From Certhia americana (lineage: Eukaryota > Chordata > Aves > Passeriformes > Certhiidae): DNA of 64,000 bases. The stretch is taken from positions 7,322,742-7,386,741 of the forward strand of contig CM031870.1 of assembly GCA_018697195.1 (NCBI GenBank), given 5' to 3'. The notes below the pieces were generated by a model that saw only the letters and a program-made list of their open reading frames with translations, was not told the origin of the DNA and did not search any database. The position numbers were made by a program, and so were the translations under genes. Of the stretch, positions 1-11,900 are shown one piece after another (positions within the stretch are counted from its first letter, which is position 1; each line of letters begins with the position of its first letter).

Positions 1-875
1 ATTTCAGTACCTTTTCAAGGACAGTAGAGATACCCTTTTGCTTTGGAAGTCCTTATCACCACAGATCCTCTGCCTCTTGCTTTGGAATGGAAATGCGGCT
101 AGAGTTAAAGGAGTAGAGCTGAAAGCTGCTTCTTCCGGCCAGTCGGGGCTGCTGCTGCTACACACAGAGCCATGGGGTGGGGAAAGCGTGAGCCTGCATA
201 ATCATTGCTATCGGCACATCCCTCTGACTGACCGCTCTCTGGAGGCACTCTCCCTTGAACACCAACCTCTCAGATATCAATCAACCAGCAGGCAGATTAG
301 ATTAATTGGATTTCTGCATCTAAAGCTGATGCTGATGTCCACTGATTGGAAACCACTCCAGAGCACAGGCAGTTAAACAAGAAGGTGTTTCCTGTTTGTT
401 TCTCAAAGGAGATAAGGGTACACAATAAGAGGAGGCAGAGGAGACCAAGGAACGAATTAAGGAGGAGTTTGGTATGCTTCTGGTCTGAGGGTTACAACAG
501 CCTCAGGAATTTGCTAATTAGCTGTGTCAGATCATTATCTTGCCAGCCAGTGAGCAAAAAAGTAATTCCGTTTAAGCATGCTTTTCTTTTGGCTACTTGG
601 AAGCATTCTTGGCACTTCTGCATCTCCATGTGTCGCTGTGATGCTGCCCAGGTTGCAGTTCATGGATCCCCCGGGCTTTGTGGGACAAAGGGACACAACC
701 ACCCCACCCTGGGGTGGCACTGCATGCAGCCTTGCCTCTTGCCGCTGCAGGAAAGCAAAGGAGGAGAAAACATCACAGTTAAGGGGTTTTTTGTTGGTTG
801 GGCTTTTTGTGGTTTGGGAGGGGTTTTCTTTGGGGAGGATGTTTGGTTTGGTGGGGTTTTTTTTGGTTGTTGTTG
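1..875. other. Intergenic, no gene recognised
   Basis: Open frames of up to 184 codons exist, but the longest runs into the G/T-rich tract and has no recognisable domain. I see nothing else up to the low-complexity stretch. Confidence 0.6.
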
Positions 876-881
876 TTTTTT
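783..881. repeat. G/T-rich low-complexity tract
   Basis: About 100 bp made almost only of G and T on the plus strand, with repeated ggggtttt and ggtttgg runs. It explains the Gly/Phe/Val-rich open frames translated from it, which are not genes. Confidence 0.85.
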
Positions 882-938
882 GTATCTAAAAGGCCCCTGA
901 ATTACATTGCCTTTTTGTATCTAAAAGGCCCCTGAATT
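876..938. repeat. Local tandem duplication, 35-bp period
   Basis: The phrase tttttgtatctaaaaggccc and the next seven bases occur twice, with starts 35 bp apart (gtatc at 882 and 917). The shared part is identical over 27 bp. Confidence 0.9.
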
Positions 939-981
939 CCCATGCCTTTGCCCTGCAATGGACCCCACCAGCAAACCCAAC
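937..981. repeat. 45-bp direct repeat, copy A
   Basis: Identical over 45 bp to 2549-2593; it begins ttcccatgcctttgcc and ends caaacccaac. The flanks of the two copies are unrelated. Confidence 0.95.
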
Positions 982-1149
982 CAGGTCTCAAGGATGGGAC
1001 CCTTTAGAAAGGAATTCAGTCTTTAACTGCTTTCAGTCATAAAGGACCACATGTTTTGGATATTATTGAATTATTTTAAGAATACATCTTTGGTTTTCTG
1101 AAGGGGACACTGAGATAGATTAAGACCACAACTCCTGGTCTCTTTCTTT

Positions 1150-1620
1150 AGGTCTGGCGGGGGGGTGGGGTGGGGGTGGTCAAAGGAGGCTGTCACCCCA
1201 TGGGAAGCCCAGGCTGGAGCAGGCTCCTGACAGGATCTGTGGAGAGAGGAGCCCAGGCTGGAACAGGTTTACTGGCAGGTCTTGTGACCTCTCAGGGAAC
1301 CCACACTGGAGCAGGCAGTTCCTGAAGGACTGCAGCATGTGGGAGACTCACACTGGAGAGGTTCATGGAGAACTATCTCCTGAGGGAGGGACTTCATGCT
1401 GGAGCAAAGGAAGAGTGTGAAGAGTCCTCCCCACAAAGGAGGAGGAGGTGATCCAGGCACCATAGCAGAGGTTCCTCTACATGCTGTGGTGAGACAGCTG
1501 TGCCCCTGCAAGCCATGGAGACCCATGGTGGAGTTTGTCCCAAACAGGACTACAGCAGGAACCCCTTGCTGCAGCCAGGCTGAGAACAAGGGGAGGAATT
1601 CTGTGCCATGTCAAACCCCA
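1150..1620. repeat. Repeat-like block with five degenerate ~46-bp tandem units
   Basis: A motif like cacgctggagcagg recurs at about 1210, 1254, 1302, 1349 and 1395, spaced 44-48 bp. Very similar wording is, to my recollection, dispersed in bird genomes, so this may be part of an LTR or LINE 5' region; I cannot name the family. The block carries open frames on both strands but no recognisable protein. Confidence 0.55.
1159..1179 (+). other. Strong G-quadruplex-forming sequence
   Basis: The pattern is G7-T-G4-T-G5-T-G2. Splitting the first run as GGG-G-GGG gives four G-runs with single-base loops, a highly stable G4 pattern. Function is unknown. Confidence 0.6.
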
Positions 1621-2108
1621 TAACCTGCCCCAAAGGGGCAGGGGCTGACATCCTGCTCTGCTTTCTGCTAACATACAGCTTGGGGAATTCTCAGCTGAAG
1701 AAACTAAAACAATTGCTTTTGAATATATTCCCAAACTAATTTAATATACAATGTCTGCTGGGACTGAGTGAGTCAGAGCACTGTGATGGGACTCTGAATG
1801 TGCTGCAATTTATTTGTACTGAAGTTTAAATAAGATTGATGGAGCCATAAAGCCATTATTGAAGAGGCTTCATGATGGAGCCCAGAGGGAAAATGAAGCA
1901 TAGCAACAGGCTCTTGAATCTGTAACATCATCCCACCTCACTGTGGGGTTGTGATGGTGGTAGATCCTTGTTGTTGGCTGGGTTTGGGTCCTCAGAGAGC
2001 TGTGGGTGGCTGTAGATTGGTGTGGATTCCTGGGACTTGTGAGAATCACCAGAGCTCTGCAAGAAGATTTCCTAAGAGATGAGGGGTGGCTTGTGGAGCT
2101 GTATCTAG

Positions 2109-2440
2109 TAGAATCATGGAATAGTTAGGGTTGGAAGGGATCTCTGGAGATCATCCAGTCCAATCCCCCTGTCAAGGCAGGGTCACCTGGGGCAGGTCAC
2201 ACAGGAATGCATGCAGATGGTGTTGAAGGTCTCCATAGAGGGCGATTCCAAAACCTCCCTGGGCAACCTGTTCTGGTGCTCTGCCATCCTCAAAGTAAAG
2301 AAGTCTTCCTCATGTTGAGGTGAAACTTCTTGTGTTTTAGTTTATGGACACTGCTCTTTGTCCTGGTGCTGGGCATCACTGAAGAATCTGGCACTATCCT
2401 TTTGGTACCTGCCTTTGAGATATTTATATACATTAAGGTC
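2109..2440 (-). repeat. CR1 LINE 3'-end fragment
   Basis: Read on the plus strand, gaatcatggaatagtt, ggttggaaggga and cctgggcaacctgttc are the reverse complement of a CR1 3' end, so the element lies on the minus strand. It is a diverged, 5'-truncated copy of about 330 bp, as is usual for CR1. Confidence 0.9.
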
Positions 2441-2548
2441 AGTCTGGATTTTCTGGTTTGATACGAGATTTTGTCAGAAGTTTGCCTTGAGGAAGAAGGC
2501 TTGCTGACCTGGTGAAGTCTGAGGCCTGTGGGGATAATTGTTCAGTGG

Positions 2549-2593
2549 TTCCCATGCCTTTGCCCTGCAATGGACCCCACCAGCAAACCCAAC
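2549..2593. repeat. 45-bp direct repeat, copy B
   Basis: Identical over 45 bp to 937-981. It lies about 110 bp beyond the CR1 fragment and 1.6 kb from copy A. Confidence 0.95.
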
Positions 2594-5029
2594 AGGCTGG
2601 AAGTTGTATTCTGCCCATCTCCCACCAATGCTTTTGGAAGCAGAGCAGAGGAAATAGGATAGATGGTATAATAAAACTAGAAAGGATTATTTGCTTTGGT
2701 TTGCTTTTCAAAGATTAAGAAGCTCTTTCAAGTGTCTTCATTTATCACCTAAATGTAGACCAGCACAGACAAATACATTTATAGTGCAAGATATTTCTAA
2801 AGGTCTTTCTTTATAGTTCACAGCTGTGAGGTATCAAACACTCAGCTTTTTTGTGATGATTCATTCAAAGTAAGCAGTAAAGAGAAGCAGCAAATATACG
2901 TGAAGCTGTGGCAGTCTGCAGCCACAGGCTGGGCATCCAAGGGTCCCAGGCAGATCCACTTTCCCAGGAAGTATTTGAGTGGCAGGGATGGTCATGAAGG
3001 ATCACAACAAGTTTGCTCAAAAATGTTTACAGACCTCCTATTTAGGCTGAAATCTCTCCATTTGGATTTGTAGAAAGGTTTTGCGGCAGCTGCTGCCTTG
3101 AGGTTTCTAATGCTGCATATGTGTGGCTGACACATATGGTATTTCCCACGTGGAAATCTCTTTCCAAATATACTGAAACCACAACTTCAGGGCAAGAACA
3201 AGAAAGACCAGGGATGCACCAGGATTTCAAGCTGGGATATTTCTATCATTACTGGATAAAAAGTACTGAAGCAGAAAGCTTTTGGATAATTCAGAGTCTG
3301 CAGCTGGGTGTGTGTGAGTCACCAGTATGTTGACACGTATTCATTTTAGTCAAATCTGGTGTTTGTTTCACTAGTAGTGTTGATGTACAAAAGGCATTGA
3401 AATTAACTGCTGCATGTTAAAGATCAGTTAGGTTTTACTCCCACTGAAAATGACATTGGTATTTGGAAGATATGTGCACCTACATCCCCCTTCTTCTCAC
3501 AGGGAAATTTATGGCCCAGCTGCAGAGAGGCAATTTTCTCTATAATGAACATCAAAATTTGGTTTCTAGCTCTGCCATTTCTCCATTTGAGTGTGTTTTG
3601 TGTGCTGGGAAGAAGGCCCTGGAAAGAGCATTTCAGTTCAGTGCCAGCTGGGAGCCACCTGCTGCTCATCAGACCTTGCTGCCTTCTCCTGGGGCTTCTT
3701 TTTGGTGACCAAAGGAGCTGATGATCCACCATGTCATGTGTGCTGGCTGCAGGTGGAAACATCACCTGCCATGAGAGCTGTACCCTGGGGTCATAACAGC
3801 AACTTAAGGGGAGAAGAAGAAACACCATCCCAGGTACCTCCAAAGGAAATAATGTCGGATCAGTTTGCAAGGCTAGGGCTTTGTGCTACTTTTTTTAGAA
3901 AAAGACATGAAGCAGGAGAATATGTGGTAAAGGTATTTGTCTGGGTTACCAAGAACACTGAGTTAAGCATGTCCCAGTTCCCAGGGACATCCCTGTGTGG
4001 GTGTCACTGGGCTCTGCTCATTGCCAGCGTGTTACTGTGCTGTTTTGAAGCAGGAGGCTCTTGCTGCTGATTTCATACTCAAGCAACTTTGGATACAACT
4101 TTCCCAGGATCTTGGGCCACAGCTTTAAGAGAAAGTGATATTTCAAGGAGTTAAACATATCTCTTGGATGCATTATTCAAAGTAATTCTTAAATGTGGGG
4201 TAGCACCTGCCTGGACTTTCTTGTTCCTGCAGTTGGTGTTGCAAGGAGGTGAAAGAGGCTGTTTCTCAATGCCTGTGACTAACCAACCCTTCCTGCCCAC
4301 AGCTCCTGGCAGGAGCACACTCCCTCTATCCCACTTCAGCCCTGCTGGAACTTGGGGTGCCCAGCACAGTGCTCTGAGAGAGCAAACCTGGGCCAAAATA
4401 CCCCTGGGGAAAGGGAGCTGGGGGGTTCTTTTCACCCATATAACTTCCCTGATGTGGTTAAGGGGGTTGGAGAGAGGCTGCAGTCATGGAGGAAGGGTGT
4501 GCTCAAGAAATACCTTGCTGCCAACAGAGGGATGTGGACAGTAGTAGTTGATTCTTGCACTGGATCAATTCACTGGCGTTTTTCACTGTGCCTCCCCAAA
4601 AAAGTTGTTGTGGCCCACTTTGGGCAGGACTGAGCTAGTGGAGAGAAGGTTCTTCCCTTGTGATGAGGGCAATGTGCACAATGTGTGTACCAAACAGGTA
4701 AAACACAGGGCTCCTTCCTGCCATTTCTCCTTCTTCCAGACCTAGAACATCCAACACTGCTGCATAAAGTATATGGACACCTTTTCCTGTGCTTTGGTTT
4801 ATGTTCTGTGCCATCCCTGCATGAGGAGAGGAGCAAACTGGGTTTGATACAGATGAGGTACAGAAGTGATTACAGCTACTGGCAGAAATAACAGACTGAA
4901 GAGGCAGAGGGAGGTGTATGCTCTGCCTTGTATTTGTGCTGTGTTTGTAGGTGTCATTTGTCATTTCCAATGGTGTGCATGATTTTGTCAGTTTAGCAGC
5001 AATCAAATTGCTCCTTTTAACACTAGATT
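2594..5029. other. Intergenic, no gene recognised
   Basis: Several open frames of 60-160 codons on both strands overlap one another and show no family motif. No repeat family was recognised. Confidence 0.6.
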
Positions 5030-5620
5030 TGCCCGGGGGTTTCTTTCCATTCCTTCCTCAGTAAGGTACGGATCCCCCGTGGGCAGGGAGGAGCCGGGCT
5101 CCGGGCACAGATGCAAGGCATCCGTGGGTCAGGGATGCCGGCAGCGCTGGTCCCTGCCCCGGGGCGGTCTCTGGGGAGGCCGGGGGAGCTCTCGCTCATC
5201 AAAAGCGTTTGTGGGCAGGGGCACAGAGGGCAACAGTGAGAGCTTGGCTACGGCTGCTCGGTTGTCTCGCCTGCTGGGGACTATTTTTACCGTTATCTCA
5301 AGAGTGCCTCCTCGTCGGCTTTAGTTGCTTAGCAGCCGCCGCGCTGGCGTATGAGGATGGGAACGGGCCTGATGAACGCACACGTGCGGAGATTTCCTGG
5401 CGAGCTCTTCCCTGCTCCTGCCAGCTCACCCCGCAGCTCCCAACCCGCCGGTTCTGTTGTCCTCTGCGTGCAGCAGTGACAACCCCACGGTGGGTTCCTG
5501 CATCCCCTGCCCTGCACTCACCCCTCTGGCAAGCAGACCCTTCCCTCTGGGTTTGCTCTCTTTGGGAACAGACATCAAAAAAGGGTCAAAACACGCCCCG
5601 TGGAAGTCCCGAATCCACAG
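5030..5620. promoter_or_regulatory. Orphan CpG-rich island, about 18 kb upstream of SMG1
   Basis: About 32 CpG in roughly 435 bp (5040-5470), by hand count, with GC near 60 percent, while flanking sequence is CpG-poor. It includes cagccgccgcgctggcg and an E-box-like cacacgtgcgg. No recognisable exon lies inside. It could be the promoter of an unannotated transcript or of a neighbouring gene that starts here. Confidence 0.5.
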
Positions 5621-8600
5621 CCAAGGAAATGCGGTGCAATAAACCTTGGCAGGATGCTTTGTTTACTCTTTGGTGAGCAATTCTACTTTCAGATGATCTG
5701 TTTTCTCTGACATAATGTAGAATTTCATGTGTCTAAAGCTGCCTACCAGGATTGCTGGTGTCTGAGAGGGAATTATGTTTGTTGTAAATTCAGTGGTACC
5801 CTGAGTTAGAATTAGGGCTCTTGGAAGACAAAAACAGTTATTTTCTCGAATTCAAAACTCTGGTACTTAAACTATATCTGCTCAAATTGATCAAATCAGA
5901 TTGCTGAGCTACAGATAAGTCTGTAAATACATTAAGATGAAAAAAGATTTCTTTTATGTCTCCATGTCCTGACAGGCTCTCTCTAAAGCAAGAAAACCCT
6001 GAAGTGAGTTACTGCAAGTACAAATTCAATACATGCACAGGACTTTTATGGACTGTTTTCCAAAATGGCAGAGGCCCAAGCTGATGCGCAATTATAAGCA
6101 TGTCCGATAATCTGATAAACTTGAAAAAACAGGTTAAGGCTTTCTGTGCATTTTGGGGCACATCCTATTCCTATCTGCCTAAGACGCTCCAAGTCCTGCT
6201 GCAGCTCCTGTTCCTGCACTTGTATCCCCTCATCATGTGTGACCAGACATATGAGGGAGTGTGTCCAAGCTGGAGAGTGGTGATGAGGAGCCACAGGGCT
6301 TTGAGCACAGGCAAAAGAGGCTCTGGGAAGAGGAAGGCAGCAATGGTGTGCAGGGAGGGCTGATGGAGTGGCAAACTGATCTGAGCAGCTGAGGGAGGGA
6401 CTGGAGGTCTAGAAGCTCCTTGATAACCCACTGCCTGGTTATCAGGGAGGGATGAGTTATTGCAAGGACAGATGCTATTTCAGGAGGATGCTGCTTGTGA
6501 GACAGAAGGTCTCTGTCAGGCACTGGGGTTGGAACACTGATGGCAGGAGAGGGTTTCTGCTGTGTGTCAGAAGCTGCCAGCAGGAGTCCAGCAGCATCCA
6601 AACCAGAGACTGGATTTCTACTCAAGGGAAATGACCGCTGAATATCACACCCTGTTTAGTCTGGAGTAGGTTATGCTGCTGTGTTTTATACCCAGGATCC
6701 TATCTGGAGCACCTTCACAACCCTTCTAGGCTGTGGGTAGGCATAAGAGGTGTGAGCACTATCATTCAGCATGAAAGCCCTCTGTGCATACCTGCAGTCT
6801 TATTGATTTAAAATAAAAGGCAGAAATCAAATATCAATTCAGCCTTATATGCCAGCTTGGCCCCTTGATCATGCATTTTTAGAAAGCCATTCTACATTCT
6901 TTCTGTAAGTGAGTTACAGGCTGCCGCCGTTGGTAAATGTCAGTCAAAATTAAGAAGGGTGGGAGAATGGGGCAGTCATGCATTTCCTGAAGTTGGTGGT
7001 GACACCAAGGATCTTTCCAGTAGCTCGTGCTACTACCCAGCTTGCTGGCAAGCTAGCACAGAGCTCAAACAGTCTGAGGAAAAGTAAAATCCACTGCTAC
7101 ACAAGTAGTACAGGAAGAGGTGTTTTAGTTTGGTTATGGTTGGCACCCTGGAGTAATCTTTAATCACTTTGAGATTAAATGTCAATTTCTGAGCTACTGG
7201 AAACTCAACATTTCAGAAAATCATTCCCTTAAAGCATGATCAAGTGATGGAACTTTTCCCTCTCACTTTGTCCCCTTTAACTGCTGTACAGTAAAGGATG
7301 TGGAGCCAGTTACTAAGTTGGTTTTCCAAACAATCCTGGGAAAGATGGATCTGGCACACAGTAGTATCAAAGAATGGAGAGTCCTGTCCAAAGCAGCAAA
7401 ATGCAGATGTGTGTTTTTACCATTGTCCCCAAGAGATGATGGAGACTCCAGTGCTGAGGTGTCTGTGCTCCCAGTTGTTTTCAGTGTCTGGCACGTGTCC
7501 TGGCTGAATCAACGCTGTGTGTCTGACTGTCTGCACAGGCATACCCCAAGGTGGTGCTGGAAAGGTAGTTCCTCACTTTTGCTCCTGTTTGTCACATTAG
7601 CACTTGTGCCCCTATCGGTTATTTTCAGAAATTGTGCAATGCTAAAGCATGCAGGTAAAGCCCCTTCCTTCGCCCTTGTGAGACACGGAGAGAACAGCTC
7701 TGTGTGCTCTCCTTCAAAACAGCTGAAACGACGAACCTGTGCATTTGGCAACCCAATCCCTCGCTGGGCCTTCTGCCATGTTTAATGAAACACTTTCTGC
7801 ATTCAAATTCCAGATGCTTCTCGCTCTGCCACTTGCTGCCAGCTGCTGCTGACCTGGGCTTTGCTGCAGCTGAGTCCAGGCCTTGAGGGGCTTTTTCTAT
7901 ACTGTAAAATAAATTTGAAATAAGAAATATGGTTTACATGGTTTAGGACAAGGCTTTATCCTACTACTTCTTTGCTTAAGGCTCTTTACTTTGGCAAGCA
8001 TGTCAGGAGTGGGAAAGGAAATGAGTGTCACCATTTGTCACACATTTAGTAATGTTGCCTATAGAAAGGTAAATGCCAACTGTACATATGCCATTTTATA
8101 AATAAATTCTGGCAAGGAAAGGCGATTTTTACCCAATTATGTGCCCTTTTGGATGTAAATGTTATGTATGTGTGGTAATATTTGGCCATCTGCTGCTGAC
8201 AGCAAGAATTGCACGGGCATGGCAGGAGGGAGCCCCTTCACACTGGCTCCTGCAGAAGCTGTAGCCAGGAGGGGGGACCCGGGGGACCCCAATACCCTGA
8301 GAGGTGCTAGGATCTGCTCCACATGGTGAGAGGGGGCTGACAGCTTCATCTGGGCTTCCTGACACCTAAAGAAACCTAAATCCAGGTTGGAGCTCACCAT
8401 CTTGGTCTGTAATAGTATCTGTGGGGGACAACCAGCAGCTGACCATACTGGCCCGTGGCAAGCTCTGGCAGGCTGCTGGGAAACTTTGTGTCTTTCAGTG
8501 GCTGGAGGTGTTTTAGGACTGCATTTGCTGATGTCTGTGACCTACAAGGTCATGGACCACACCCGAGAACAAAACCTGGGTGAGAGAGAGGAAAAGGAGA

Positions 8601-11600
8601 GGTGTGAGGAGAAAGAAGGGGAGATGAAAAAACCCACATCGTGGGAAAGGTCTAAATTAAGAGAAGATGGGAAAGTTGATATTATGCTTTACAAAAACAG
8701 TTCCGTAAGGGCATGTGATTTTGCAGGGTGCCCAAAGGAAGGCACTCAGGTGAGCTCTGACAATATCTGAGTGTCTGATCCTCCTCCCATGAGAGGGAGC
8801 TCTTAAAGCTCATCCCTGGCACTCCGCAGCAGGTACTGAGGTGGTGTTTCAGGTTGTGAAAATAGAGGACATGGCTTTTAAACCCACACAAACATAGTGA
8901 GTCAGGGAAGGTTTCTAGAAGAGAGATAACAAAATAGTACAGCCATTTTCTTTCTATCTTCCATAAACATGTTTGTTACATCTCTTTCTGCTCAATCAAC
9001 CATGAATTTTCTCAGCTCAGCCAGAGTTCTGCCCTTCAAGCCCATCCTCAACAGAGGCAGCTGAATTGTTGATCTGTATCCACCTGTATCAACCCTGACT
9101 CTCCAATGTGGATAGTGAGCTGGGAGGACTTGTCCCACAGTTAGAGCTAGAATTGGGTAAGAGGTGACAAATGCATTGCAGGGATGCTGAATCAATGGAG
9201 TTCAGTAGCAGTGGGGTCCCCTGGGTGGCCAGTGCTAAGAGCCTTCGGCATGCAGAGCAGTCCTTAGGGTGTGCTTGCTGTTGCTCTAGTCTTGTTGGGG
9301 GAGAAGGGGAAATTCTCATCTGTCAAAAGTTATCACCTGAACCTCCCAGCCTCTGGTTCAGCCCTGGGGTCATTCTACTGCTGCAATGGATTTGTGTCAG
9401 GTGGAGACTCTGATTGCACCTGTAAAAAACATGTATTTCTTTTACTTTCAACTGTCACCACTTTGAAAAATCACTTCTATATGTGGCAGACAATGCATTG
9501 GTTCACTTCTGCTCATTTGCCTTCCAACTCAGTTTTTCATTTCACATTTCTCAATGTCTCACCAGAAACCATTCAAGTTTGTGCTTTCTCTGTGGCAGGG
9601 CGCTCCTCACACTCCACAGTTTTGGATACATTTTGGACAAGAGATGCCTGCCACAAAGCTTGTGCTTGGCTTTTTATAAACACCTAAACAATTTGCAAAC
9701 CAGCTCCTTTTTCAAACAAATCCAGCCCAGACTTGTAGAGCTTAAGTACAGTGTTGTCGCTGTTTTGTTGCAGCACTATGTCTCTGTTTCAGTTTAGAGT
9801 GAAAAAAAAACCCTTCAGGAATTGGTGGAGATGTCCTGTAGAAGAAGGTATTTGTGTCAGAGGTATGAGGACAAATTCCTTGTTATGGGGCTGTATAGGG
9901 AAGTACCTTACTTGGACCAAAACTCCTGCGCAATTCCTTCACCCTGCTAAGTGAAAAACTTTGTGCTCACTCTTACACAGTCCTTAATTGTAAGTGAAAA
10001 TCTTTCCACACATGGCTGAGATCTGTCTGTGGCCTACAATAGTAATTGTATTCCAATTTCATCTCCTATTTGATAGTTTAATAATATCCTGAGTAGCACT
10101 CAATGCTACTGTTACTCTTGCCACAGATGGTACAGAATGAATATTGATCTCTTACAAAGCTGGAGACTGGGATATTCATGAACTCTTTCTTTTGTGCTGA
10201 GTTTGGTGTTAATATATTTAGGGTTCCTTTTTCAAATATGTTTCTCTTAAAGAAAAAAACCCTAAATCTCTGAGAAGCAAAGGCAGGAGAAAAGGCAGTT
10301 TCACATGTGTTCCAATGTTCACCCTCTTGCCCTGCTTACCTGTAGCTCAGCTGAAGTCAGCTGAGACATAGAGCCCCTGCCACTATGTCAGCCTGGGCCA
10401 TAATCACCTTTATGTATGGAATCCCCCAACTTCAAGGAGAATATTTCACCTCTAAGGGGCTTGAGCCACTCCCAGAGCCTGGGATGGTAGAGGTGCACTG
10501 TGTGTTTGCCTTGAGAAATTGCTGAGCTGTATTTCAGGCTGTTATTCCCTGCTCCAGAACCATCTGTGTTTTTCAGTAACAGCCAAAGACCCCAGGATGG
10601 TGAGCTGCAAGGCTGGACCAATGCAGACACAGAGTCATTTCTTGCCATTAGACACGAGTGGTATATCTTTGTGGTATTACTCACACAATGTGAGCAAGAT
10701 TTACATTTGGACACCTGAAGAATGTCAGCTTTGCCTGCATGGATAAAAGACATTAAGGAAATCTCCCCTGGTTTTTTAGATGTGTTGTGTTTTCTGGGCC
10801 TGACCTGTGTGCAGGGCTGTGCTCTCACACCAAGTGTTCCGAGCTCTCTTCAAGCACTGTGGATTTAATTGGCTTCCCAGGCAGGCATCTCGCCCCACAG
10901 TCTGTCTTGTTGGCAGCCTTGGAAATATTTTGCCATTGTTCTTTTTCACTTAGCACACTAGTGTCTGCACAGCGTCCAGAGTAGCCAGGTCCAAGTCACT
11001 GATGACATCGTGGTCTCTGGAAGAAAAACTTCCTCAGGGAATAGAGCAGTGTGTGCAGCTTTGGGCTAAGTACAATAAAAAAACTCTTCTGTTTTGTGCA
11101 CAAAATGAAAAATATGCTCAGAAAGATCACAGGGAGTAATGACTCTGACTGCTAGAAGAAAATGTGTTGGGTGAGCCCAAAGTCAATGTGGTTGTACTTT
11201 ATTTTGTCCTAGCAATTACAAGTGTAGGATGAACCCAGCTCTCAGCAAATTCATCTTTGTGCCTTGGTTGCCCTTTCCCTCTCACAGGGGCAAACTGTGG
11301 TCCAGAAGGACCTGCCGGGATTGAGCAGCAGCTGTCCTAAAGGAAGCAAGGCTCTTCTGCAAGCCTCCTATCTTGGGAAACTGTCACTTCAGGATTAGAG
11401 CCTGCCAAGCCCCAGGTACTCACTCTAGTTTCCCTTTTTCTTCTTTTTCTTTTTGTACTTTTTAAAAAGCTGACTGCTGGCAGCAAACTGTAAAGTCCTC
11501 TCTGCTGACATTGCTGCAGGAGAGTTCACTGGTTTTTCCTGGTTTCCAGGGAATATTGCAAATCCCAAGGCAGGGAAGAGTCAGCAAGGAGGGAGGAGGG

Positions 11601-11639
11601 AGGAGGAACACTGGGAGAACCAGAGGTATTCAATGGTCC
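5621..11639. other. Intergenic, no gene recognised
   Basis: About 6 kb of unremarkable sequence. Open frames reach about 160 codons with no recognisable protein. A donor-like CAG-gtaag on the minus strand (around 10336-10347) has no convincing exon attached. Confidence 0.6.
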
Positions 11640-11900
11640 TGGGAGATTTGCATCTGTCAGCTAATAAATGCAGTAGAGTAACAATGGAATTAATTTAAAA
11701 TCACCTAAACAATCAAAGAGCAATTACTTCATTTAATTATAAGAAAGATGAGGGAAACAATAGGATTTCATTTCAATAATACCTCTAGCAACTCAGCTAT
11801 TATTTTAATTTAATTTAAAGTGACAGAACTTCCTGCATTGCATTACTCTGCCTGAAAATACCATGCTCTACATTCACCATTCAATAAACCATGGTATGGA
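11640..11900. promoter_or_regulatory. AT-rich block with clustered transcription-factor-like motifs (candidate conserved non-coding element)
   Basis: Within about 100 bp there is an octamer ATTTGCAT (11646-11653), a SOX-like ACAATGG (11681-11687), a TCF/LEF-like ATCAAAG (11712-11718), and homeodomain-like CAATTA (11721-11726) and TTAATTA (11733-11739). AT-rich DNA yields such motifs by chance, so conservation is needed to support this. Confidence 0.3.

Noticed and set aside
346..900. A 184-codon open frame on the plus strand
   Set aside because: Its C-terminal part is translated G/T-rich low-complexity DNA, it overlaps other open frames, and it has no recognisable domain.
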